The notes beneath the pieces are model-generated. The model did not search any database, was not told where the DNA came from, and saw only the letters and a program-made list of their open reading frames with translations. A stretch of 64,000 nt of DNA from Mimachlamys varia (Eukaryota > Mollusca > Bivalvia > Pectinida > Pectinidae). How positions within the stretch are numbered: position 1 is the first letter of the stretch; every line of letters starts with the position of its first letter. Below, in pieces: positions 13,401 through 25,600 of this stretch. A program made the translations under genes and the position numbers. The DNA lies in contig OX392529.1 in the NCBI GenBank assembly GCA_947623455.1, forward strand, positions 5,766,001 through 5,830,000, given 5' to 3'.

Positions 13401-16340
13401 GTTATATATTAGTTATAGGTAATATATTATATATAGGTTAGATATTAGTTATAGGTTAGATATTAGTTATAGGTACTATTATATATAGGTTAGATATTAG
13501 TTATAGGTAAGATATTATATATAGGTTAGATATTAGTTATAGGTAAGTATTATATATAGGTTAGATATCAGTTATAGGTAAGTATTATATATAGGTTAGA
13601 TATTATATATAGGTAAGATATGATATATAGGTTAGATATTACTTATAGGTAATATATTATATATAGGTTAGATATTAGTTATAGGTTAGATATTAGTTAT
13701 AGGTAAGTATTATATATAGGTTAGATATTAGTTATAGGTAATATATTATATATAGGTTAGATATTAGTTATAGGTTAGATATTAGTTATAGGTAAGTATT
13801 ATATATAGGTTATATATTAGTTATAGGTAATATATTATATATAGGTTAGATATTAGTTATATGTTAGATATTAGTTATAGGTAAGTATTATATATAGGTT
13901 ATATATTAGTTATAGGTAATATATTATATATAGGTTAGATATTAGTTATACGTAAGTATTATATATAGGTTAGATATTAGTTATAGGTAAGATATTATAT
14001 ATAGGTTAGATATTAGTTATAGGTAAGATATTTTATATAGGTTAGCTATTTGTTATAGGTAAGATATTATATATAGGTTAGCTATTAGTTATAGGTAAGA
14101 TATTATATATAGGTTAGATATTAGTTATAGGCAAGATATTATATATAGGTAAGATATTATATATAGGTAAGATATTATATATAGGTTGGATACTAGTTAT
14201 ATGTGATATATTATATATAGGTTAGATATTATATATAGGTTAGATATTATATATAGGTTAGATATTATATATAGGTTAGATATTATATATAGGTTAGATA
14301 TTTGTTATAGGTAAGATATTATATATAGGTTAGATATTAGTTATAGGTAAGATATTATATAAAGGTAAGATATTAGTTATAGGTAAGATATTATATATAG
14401 GTTAGATATTAGTTATAGGTAAGATATTATATATAGGTCCGATATTAGTTATAGGTAGGTATTATATATAGGTAAGGTATTATATATAGGTAAAATATTA
14501 TATATGGGTTAGATATTAGTTATAGGTAAGTATTATATATAGGTAAGATATTATATATAGGTAAGATATAATATATGGGTTAGATATTAGTTATAGGTAA
14601 GTATTATATATAGGTAAGATATTATATATAGGTTAGATATTAGTTATAGGTAAGATATTATATATAGGTTAGATATTAGTTATAGGTAAGATATTATATA
14701 TAGGTTAGATATTAGTTATAGGTAAGTATTATATATAGGTAAGATATTATATATAGGTTAGATATTATATATAGGTAAGATATTATATATAGGTTAGATA
14801 TTAGTTATAAGTTAGATATTATATATAGGTTAGATATTAGTTATAGGTAAGAAATTATATATAGGTTTGATATTAGTTATAGGTAAGATATTATATATGG
14901 GTTAGATATTAGTTATAGGTAAGATATTATATATGGGTTAGATATTAGTTATAGGTAAGATATTATATATAGGTTAGATATTAGTTATAAGTTAGATATC
15001 ATATATAGGTTAGATATTAGTTATAGGTAAGAAATTATATATAGGTTAGATATTAGTTATAGGTAAGATATTATATATAGGTTAGATATTAGTTATAGGT
15101 AAGATATTATATATGGGTTAGATATTAGTTATAGGTAAGTATTATATATAGGTAAGATATTATATATAGGTTAAATATTATATATAGGTTAGATATTAGT
15201 TATAGGTTAGATATTAGTTATAAGTTAGATATTATATATAGGTTAGATATTATATATAGGTTAGATATTAGTTATAGGTTAGATATTATATATAGGTTAG
15301 ATATTAGTTACAGGTAAGATATTATATATAGGTTAGATATTAGTTATAGGTTAGATATTAGTTATAAGTTAGATATTATATATAGGTTAGATATTAGTTA
15401 TAGGTAAGTATTATATATAGGTAAGATATTATATATAGGTTAGATATTATATATAGGTTAGATATTAGTTATAGGTTAGGTATTAGTTATAAGTTAGATA
15501 TTATATATAGGTTAGATATTATATATAGGTTAGATATTAGTTATAGGTAAGATATAATATATGGGTTAAATATTAGTTATAGGTAAGTATTATATATAGG
15601 TAAGATATTATATATAGGTTAGATATTATATATAGGTTAGATATTAGTTATAGGTTAGATATTATATATAGGTTAGATATTAGTTACAGGTAAGATATTT
15701 TATATAGGTTAGATATTAGTTATAGGTTAGATATTAGTTATAAGTTAGATATTATATATAGGTTAGATATTAGTTATAGGTAAGTATTATATATAGGTAA
15801 GATATTATATATAGGTTAGATATTATATATAGGTTAGATATTAGTTATAGGTTAGGTATTAGTTATAAGTTAGATATTATATATAGGTTAGATATTATAT
15901 ATAGGTTAGATATTAGTTATAGGTAAGATATTATATATGGGTTAGATATTAGTTATAGGTAAGATATTATATATAGGTAAGATATTATATATAGGTTAGA
16001 TATTATATATAGGTTAGATATTAGTTATAGGTTAGATATTAGTTATAAGTTAGATATTATATATAGGTTAGATATTATATATAGGTTAGATATTAGTTAT
16101 AGGTTAGATATTATATATAGGTTAGATATTAGTTACAGGTAAGATATTATATATAGGTTAGATATTAGTTATAGGTTAGATATTAGTTATAAGTTAGATA
16201 TTATATATAGGTTAGATATTAGTTATAGGTAAGTATTATATATAGGTAAGATATTATATATAGGTTAGATATTATATATAGGTTAGATATTAGTTATAGG
16301 TTAGGTATTATATACAGGTTAGATATACGTTATAAGTTAG
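7476..16340. repeat. AT-rich satellite, about 8.9 kb, 18-bp sub-units
   Basis: Near-continuous alternation of 17-19 bp sub-units of the type GGTTAGATATTAGTTATA and GGTAAGATATTATATATA, with variants (GGATAGATATTAG, GTACTATTATATATA, GGTTAGCTATTTG). Rare variants recur at long spacing, showing higher-order duplication: GGTTAGCTATTTG occurs at 9101, 12256 and 14040, and GGCAAGATATT at 9191, 12356 and 14130. Stops occur in all frames. It ends about 220 bp upstream of the start codon of the EF-hand gene. Confidence 0.97.
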
Positions 16341-16561
16341 ATAAGAAACGATACCTCAGGGACATCGCCACTACAAGTGACGTGACTTTGTAGAGAAATG
16401 GCACTGACCACCGCTGATATCTGGGGTCAGATATTGTGTAAGAAACGCCACTAAAAGTCACGACCTGACCAACGATCGGCAACGTTTGATAAGAGGATTT
16501 CCACCCAGAATCAGTATAGACACCAGAACCACATAGACGGGAGCAACAGGCTGAGGGAAGG
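16341..16561 (+). promoter_or_regulatory. Presumed promoter and 5' UTR of the EF-hand gene
   Basis: Only about 220 bp separate the satellite from the start codon, so the core promoter must lie here, inside the satellite, or upstream of it via an unseen 5' exon. No TATA box is evident. The assignment is positional only. Confidence 0.3.
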
Positions 16562-16614
16562 ATGAAGCTGTCGCTGGTTATCGCGTTTGTAATGGCAGGA
16601 GTCTATTGCCAGCC
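16562..16614 (+). CDS. EF-hand gene exon 1: signal peptide
   Basis: ATG to the donor CC|GTTAGT. It encodes 17 codons plus two bases: a basic residue, a hydrophobic core and a small-residue end, a standard secretion signal. The phase-2 donor matches the next exon. Confidence 0.8.
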
Positions 16615-19600
16615 GTTAGTATTGTGTATAACTGATTTCTCACCTGTATAGTTTCTAAAACCCATTATCATATATGACTTATTTCCTACCTGTATAGATG
16701 TGAAACACACATGGTCAGTGGTCAGACTTATATGTGTTTCAGAACAATCAGGTCCCGGTTTCATGAATGTTCTTTTGCATAAGGAATTTCCCCAACTTAA
16801 ACATCACCATAGAAAAGCAAGTTAAGGAAAGTTCCTTAGATGTGGATCTCCCATTATTCTCTTTAATGCTTTTTGGATATTGTTCTAGTCAAAACATTTC
16901 TTATTAAGGAACGTTCACTTGAGCCTTGTGAGTTGATGGTATAGTACCTTATGGCACTCCTCAATTAAGTAGAGGATGCAATTGAACCAAATACTAGCAG
17001 GTTTTTGCATCTAGTTTGCAAGAAATTTATTGATGCTATTCAGTTCCCAGAGTAACATAGGCATTCCTTTAAATGTTAAGTTTATGTTAAACATATTCAC
17101 CGTCTGTCCTAATAGTATGACCGGTTTAATCGTTGAAGGAACGTTTAGTAATATGTTACACCCCTCCTAAAAAAACCTAAATAGGACAGACAATTTTGAT
17201 GTGATTCAGAAATAAATAAATAAAAAAACATCCTGTTTGAATTCGAATATTTAAATGGTGTTAACTTTAATCCTAAGACTAAATCCTATTCATCTACATG
17301 TATATGCCATTTACAAGGTAGAATGACATCTATAAAGCTAAGATCTTCCACATCAAAACGAAGCATTCAAACGTTTATTATCAACTAAAGATCAAAGATA
17401 CCGACTCTGTCTATAGTTGTCTTCATTATGTATGTTATATTTCTAACAGCACATTCACACCTATGGCTACCGAGTTGTTTACCGCCACGGACCTAAACAG
17501 CGACCAGGAGATCACGAGGGTGGAAATCGAACGGAGCTTTGCTAAATACGACGAGGATGGTAAGTAGTATCCGGGTAGAACGAGCGGAACGATGGACGGG
17601 ACACAGATATAACGATAGCGACATTTACAGTTAGCAAAAAATAATTGACACTGCAACATATACATATATCTTTCAGAACTATCAGTGTTAGGCTACATTA
17701 CGTATACTCACTAGAAATCGTCAGTGATAATAGGGCCATCCACTCGGGAATCCGCATCTGTCTAATTATTTCTGAAATAGAAGAGTAGATGGTTTAAACC
17801 TTTAATTATATGATACTTATGTTTTAACAAAAGAAATAAATGACTGAAATTAACAGAAGTATTATTTACACTTAGCCATGAGTTAGGGACCATCATATGG
17901 GATAAAAACTTCATAAAAACTGAGTTTTCCTTCTGTAAAATTTCGTATCCCCTGCAGAGTCTCATTTGGCATGTCGAAAATTGACAATTGCAGAGAGATG
18001 GCAAGCTCCTGGAATGGTTTAAGGTAGTATGCCATACACACAATTAGCAGTAAGTTTTGATGTCAGCCATTCTGGTATTTCTCGGTTAATGCAGCATCTT
18101 AACCAAACTGAGCATGTTGACGAGCGTCTACTGTCTGGCATACATCGGAAGACTACAGACAGGGAAGACAGACTTCTTTACGGACAGACAACAGGCTCTG
18201 AGGACAGTGGAACGTCATTGTTCACGTTAAATGATAACTGAATCTTTCGACCTTTAGTTGTTCCGCCGTTCGATACCCACCCATTGGCCGACCATCCTAT
18301 AAGTCCGATCAACCCCAGACATGATCACAACATGTTTGGAAATATTTCGGACAAAACGTCAACACACAGGATCCAAAATACCAAACAATGACTGCATTGG
18401 TTCAAGAGTTGAAAATGTTTCGGCGTCTGGTCAATGGTATGAGACGATGGACACAAGACTTGTATCAGAAGTGTGGTGGTTTTATTTGATATTGACATAT
18501 TCAAACCCAACAGATGTTATTGATTAGATCACTTTCTTGATTGAGTAAAACGTTTGGTAATTTGACGAAGTATCTATCATTTAGAGACTATAGACAAACT
18601 TTAACGTAAATGACTTTGGGAATATCCTTTTGAGCACGTCTTTTACAAAGGAAACGGCACTTTCCTATCAATGTGTTTAGATTCATAAGACGCCTTAGAA
18701 AACATTGCTATTTATCCTGTGGAGTTTTCATTGAGTATTTGTCAGCGAACGAAATAAAGCCAAATCTAAGATATGAATGTTTTTGTTTTCTAGTGTATGG
18801 CCAAGTATATAACATTATAAAAGCATTTAAACACCTTGATACTACTTATTCCGTGCTAAAAACCACAGTAAATAATCTAAAACTGTTTTCCAAAAAGCAG
18901 AATCAATTGGATATCTATTTTGAAATATTTAAAAGCATTCTCATGAACACCTTTGATATCGAAGTAAAATATAATCTTCCCATTTCCCCTGTTATTTTAT
19001 TGTGCCGTAAGCTGGGTACTTTCTATTTGATATTACTAAAAGGAAGTTATAATTCCGGATTTTATCCGGCTCTATTTTCAGGTGACGGAAGAGTGAGCCG
19101 ACACGAGTACATGGACTTTGTTGACCGCTACACGCCGGACCTTCACGCGCTCGGACAGGAGCTATACAACGACTACGATATCAACCAGGACCACCACATC
19201 GACATCACCGACTTCGAGGCTTACTTTACAAAAATGGACTTGAGTGGTAACTTTAGATTTACCATATATACAAAATATGTCGACACAGGAAGTAGTTACT
19301 CTTCATTAACATTAGTTATACATAATACACACATTAGAGTGGTGACTCTGTTAACCATCCTACAAAACTAATAAAGTGGTAACACTAGGTAACCATACCT
19401 AAATATAGAGTGGTAACTCTAGGTAACCATACCTAAATATAGAGTGGTAACACTAGGTAACCATACCTAAATATAGAGTGGTAACACTAGGTAACCATAC
19501 TAAATATAGAGTGGTAACACTAGGTAACCATACCTAAATATAGAGTGGTAACACTAGGTAACCATACTAAATATAGAGTGGTAACACTAGGTAACCATAC

Positions 19601-22600
19601 CTAAATATAGAGTGGTAACACTAGGTAACCATACCTAAATATAGAGTGGTAACACTAGGTAACCATACTAAATATAGAGTGGTAGCACTAGGTAACCATA
19701 CCTAAATATAGAGTGGTAACACAAGGTAACCATACTAAATATAGAGTGATAACACTAGGTAACCATACCTAAATATAGAGTGGTAACACTAGGTAACCAT
19801 ACTAAATATAGAGTGGTAACACTAGGTAACCATACCTAAATATAGAGTGGTAACACAAGGTAACCATACCTAAAAATAGAGTGATAACACCAGGTAACCA
19901 TACTAAATATAGAGTGATAACACCAGGTAACCTTACCTAAATATAGAGTGATAACACCAGGTAACCATACTAAATATAGAGTGGCAACACTAGGTAACCA
20001 TACCTAAATGTAGAGTGGTAATACTTGGTAACCATACCTAAATATAGAGTGGTAACGATAATTAATTATGGAGTGGTTGCCCATACTTCAAAAATAGTGG
20101 CAACTCTTGTTAACGATAACTACAAATATAGAGGGATATCTGTAGTTAACCATTATGATGAAAATATATCGGTAAATCGAGTTATCAATAACAAAAATAT
20201 TATGTAGAAACTAACTCTAGATAACCATAATCACACAAATTTACTAAAAGTTGCAACTCTAGATAAACAAAATCATAGAATACCGAAGTGTCAACAAAAC
20301 TATAATCCAAACTTAAAATTGTTGAAACAAGGGGGAAATATGAACAAAGAAAAAAATTACATGATGATACCCTTGTAAAGGTACAAGAGAGTAAGACCAG
20401 GTTTTCAGGAAGAGTAAAGGTCTTCTGCTTTATCAACGACCCCTGCCATGTAATTCTTGGCCAAATCTAAGTAAACGTCAAGTCATCTAAGTGAGAACTG
20501 AGTCACCAATCTCAACCACAAAAAGTAAGCACAGTAATAAACATACTCAAAAGCGTCCATCTTCATTTCTCACAAAGATACAGAATATATTTCTCATAGT
20601 TATGATCAACCCGCCTCTCTCAAATCTTTGTGCCGTAAGTTTGTGTGTCAGCAGTCGATATATATCACGAAAAAGCTCGATATTCAGAACAAACCCTAGA
20701 ATAACCAATCAACTGCGACATGTAAACACCACATGTTGGAGAAATAAAAAATAGTATGGTTTACAATTACATGTCCGTTATAGTACACTGTAACTTAATG
20801 TAACTCAAGTTCAATTACTAAATTTAAGAGGTGCAGCATATGTGTGTGTCTTTAATGATAGGGGGTGGCAGACTCTACTGGTGGATTTTTTAGTCCCCGA
20901 GGTTTGCTGGAGCCTTCATAGCCACAGTTAATCTTATTTGAGTAGTGGTACGGTACATAATATTTTGGCCCCTAGCATCACTGAAGAGTCCTAGGAGGAC
21001 GAAACAGCTGTATGATGCAGTTTAATTCATTTTTTCGGCATACTGTATCTATTACTAAATTTAAGAGGTGCAGCATATGTGTGTGTTACGTGATCTTTGT
21101 TAAAGGATACACAGCTTTTCATTTCAGAATATTTATTGTTCAGTTCTTTGATACAATGGATCGGGCAACAGGCAAAGCCTATGAGCGCCCTCTCCTTACA
21201 GTTATAAACAGTTAATACACAACTTACTGAATTCAAATATAGATAAAACATACATATATCAGTTACATATTGTTAACTATATGTCATTACTTTTTTATAC
21301 TTTCATTTCGATATTGTTATAGAAATTGCATCATGCTATAGAGAATAAAAAATGCAAAGAGGCTAATGGACAGCACATAGTACAACTTTATGCTGGGATA
21401 ATTCTATATACTAGTGTAATACAAAGATAGATAAATAAGTAGTTATAATCTAGTAAAAACGTTTAGTATCTTTAACGAATCTCTGAACCATCTCCAGAAT
21501 TCTTGCATTAATATAAATATCGAGATTTTGACATCCATATAGGAAAGTATACACAGCTTTAGTGTTGGAAGGGAGACAACCGCTCAATTTATATTTTCGC
21601 TGTCGTACCATTGCTAAATGAAAGCCAATTATTTTCGATTTATTTGATTATTTTATTGTATTTAACATATAATTATAAAAGCTAAACCAATGGCATTTCC
21701 TTATAGGGGCGCAAAACGCCATCTTAGGACAGGATTGTCAAAAAGAAAACGGAAACTTTTATGAAAGATCCTAAGTAAGAAGATTTGTTTATATTCGAAA
21801 ACTTTTCTGTCACTGGCTCTGCTAATTGTCTGACTACCAATAAATCAGGGCTACAGTCCAAGGGTAACACTCTATATTCCAGAAGTGGAGATTGAATTTT
21901 TGAAAGAAAAAAAAAATTTTTTTGATCAATATTGAACACCTACTCAAAAATATTTCGTCCTTCGCAATGTTTCACGTTTCCACTCTGTACTCCACAATAC
22001 CTCATACAAAAATGAAAGAACGTCTTAAAATGGCGGACGGCGATACTAATATATGGTAGTGAGCAATCTTGGAGCTTATTTAGTGAGCAACACAGCAAAA
22101 GCTAAGGCGGAATATACTGAAGAAGATATACATGTAGTACGAATGATTGAATTCCTGGTTGACAATATGTTTGTTGAGCTTGGAGAAAAGATAAAGAGTG
22201 TTTTCTTTTCCAGAAATGGTGGACGACGATATCAATGCATTGTTCTAAGCTATTCTGGAATATACTTTAAAAAAAATACACTACAAAAGCTAAAATTAAA
22301 TACACTGAGGAAGATATCGTACGTATGATTGAATTTACAATATATTATAAACCTACTATTCCCCACTCTTAACTCACTTGTTTTTGTTTTTGTCGAGAAC
22401 TAATCAGGGCTGGTAACAAAAACCCTGCCAAATCTTTTGATTTCACTTTAAGATATATCGACGATTAATTGTCTATAAAGTTTGCTGACCACGTCGATCG
22501 TATAAACCCTTCTTAATTGAAATCAACGACAAATCAGACTCGATTTAACTTACACTATGACCAGCAGGAACACATAATTACAGAAAACGAGACGATTTCG

Positions 22601-25600
22601 ATTTTTCTATCTTGAACTTTCTTGATAGTAACATCCCTGTTATCCCACCAATGGTATTTGCATGTCGCAGTTGATTTGTTATTCTAGTCCTTGCTCTAAA
22701 TGGCAAAATTTTCGCAAAGGATGTCGGCTGCTGGCAAACAAATTTACAATACAAGGATTCGTGTGTGATATGAAGATGGATGGTTTTGAATATGCTTACT
22801 AGTATACCATGTTATTTGTTTTTGTAAACATAGATTAAGTTCTTACTTTGAGGATGTTACATTTACTTTGACATGATCAAGATTTACGTGGCGGGTGTTG
22901 TCAGTGAACAGAGGACGCTTACCCTTCCGGAACACCTGGTCTTATTCTCTTGTACTTTTCAAAGGGTTTCAGAGTACGCCTTTCTAATTTTCATATTTTG
23001 CGCCTAATTTTGTTGATTTTGCCTGGATTATGATTACTTCTTCGGTATTTCTGATTATTTATTCATAGAGATGCTTTATGACTTTATAGCGTTTAATATT
23101 ACTTTATAAAGGCAATTCTTTGGTGTAATTTTGTAAGGCTTTGCGTCCTATAAAAATGTGTCGTTTTAAAGTACTAACATCCTGAAGTATACTATCCGAG
23201 ATCTCTAGCAGAACACCCCAACCAGTCACATTATACTGACAAAGTGTGAACCAATCGTGTCACTCCAATAATACTAACCATCAAGTGGGGAGTAGTGACT
23301 ACCGTTTTGTGAGGCACTAGTATGTCTCTGTTAGGGGACAAAGCCCCAGGCCTTTCTCACAAGGGCGAACGCTCAACTATAGGCCAAGGGTGAGACAATA
23401 TCAAGGGAGACATTAAAAAGTTGCACCGGGGACAGAAGGTACAGTTCTTACGCCTGACCTGCAACCTCGATATCAATGGGTCGCTTGTACCTGCGCTCTC
23501 TTCACCCCTGGATTATGTCATCATAAGAATCTCGAGGGCACATAACGGTAGCAATTAACAGGCCTTGGAGTCGGTTGCGGCTCTTTTGTAATCTTCAAAA
23601 GACCGGCATCAACCTAGCAATTGGCCATTTTTTGGCGTGCCTTCAGTTTTGCCACGACATATTCCAGGGGTGGAGAGAGCATAGATGATCGTAACCCTTT
23701 GGATATCGAGGACGTCCTACACGCAGTGCAATTTTAACTTTCGTTGTAAAAATGCTGAGTATGTATGTTAAGTTATTAAAACAACAATGGCTGTGCTGGC
23801 CATGTTTATAGAATATATGTACTTATACCACACTAGTAGTGTAGCTTGGTATTTAAACAATGTATGTGTTGCCCAGATCTCTAAAACAATAGTTAGGGTT
23901 AGCCCTAACCCTAAAACAATAGAGTTTCGTGATTGAAGTTACCTGTGTATGCTGATATTTGCAGGAGATGGTCGTGTGATGCAGGACGAGTTTGTTGACT
24001 ACTGGGTAAAGGTAAGAACAACACCTTACATTAACACTAAAACTGGGGCGAAAATACCAGGAAGTAGGTGAAAGCAATTACACATCAGATAAACAGCAAC
24101 AACTTGGCCAGTAAAAGTAAGTGTAACAGGGTTATCATGATTTCCGTGTCTCCGCTAGTAGTCGAACCTTGGATCTCTGGCTTTATGAGGAGATCTCTCT
24201 TGCAGAGCGGTATAATCAGGTCGAGTAATTACCAGATTACACAAATAAACTAGAACATTGATAAAAACGAAAACACCAGAAACCATGTCAGGTTAGCAAC
24301 AGATTGAATCAGCATCAGAAACTTAGCCAAAGTAAACAATTATAGACTAAACTTCAGAAAGAGGGCCAAGGTAAAGACACACCATGTGACACCCGAGTCT
24401 GCTTAATTTCTAGTAAAGACTTTACCTATATTAGATATTCAATTATTTAAAAGGACAAATATTGTGAACGGAGAAGAGGAAGGAAATCTGAACTGTATGC
24501 TTTTCCCGTCCACTTCGGGAAATCATGTAGGTCACCTACTATTAAGATATTTTAAGGTTTTTAATAACGTGTTCCCCCAATGAATATAGGGATGTAATAA
24601 TGATCGTATCTCACACATCGAAGAAAGCATCTATGATAGAAAACCGCGATCAAAATCACGACAACCGCACGACCCTAAATTATACGTCTTTTCTAAACTC
24701 ATTAATTAATTTTTATTTTAAAGTCTACATAAAACGAGAAGTATTCAATCAGTTCTACAACTAATCGCGATTAAAAAAAGCAAACAAAAACATTCGGATC
24801 ACTATAATCGTTATGATTGATTATTTTATTTTCAAAATAAAGCAAATGTATGAGTACAACAAGTTTTGATTATATTATTTGTGAGAGTGTTTAGGTAACG
24901 ATTGTTTATATGTTTTTTCTTTGCATGCATAACTAGTTGATAGCATGTTTTTGCTCACTTCGCCTAAAGGACCAGGTGAGGTTATGTCAGGGCACGGGCG
25001 CTCGAATCTGGACCCCGCCCCCTTTACTCGCCATATATATATTGATATTATAAGAGTATGGCGAGTAAAGTGGGCGGGGTCCAGATTCGAGCGCCCGTGG
25101 CCAGGGTGAGCCGTCCGTCGTCTGTCGCCAGTCGTGCATCCTGCCTCCGTCAAACGATTTCTCCTGAAATACCGAAAGGGCAAGAAACTTAATATTTCCT
25201 TGGAAGGAGCCAAACAAAGTTTGCGAAAAAGTAATTTGACCTACTTTCAAGGTCACAAGGGTAAAATATGTCAAAATCTTCAAACGACTTTTCTGAAATA
25301 AGGAAAGGCATAAAGACATGATCTTTGACTGGTAGCTTCCTTGGAAAGAGCTGAAGAAAAACAACTTTGACTTACTTTCAAGGTCACAGGGGTCAAAAAA
25401 GTCTAAAAACCTTCATACGACTCCTACTGAAATTCTAAAAAGGCCCAGTGGTATGATATTTGGCTGGTAGTTTCCTTGGAAGGAGCCGAACAAGGTCACA
25501 AGATTAACATATGTCAAAACATTTAAACAACTTTTCATTATATTTTTTCTGGTAACCTTCTCGGACTTCTTTTCAGAGCAAAGATTTTGAGTAAAACTCA

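Noticed and set aside
18673..19371. 232-codon single-exon gene
   Set aside because: Only 19082-19246 is coding (EF-hands). The upstream part is intron with no similarity, and a clean acceptor precedes 19082.
24875..25364. Overlapping minus-strand ORFs
   Set aside because: They cross the inverted repeat and a dispersed repeat; no domain.
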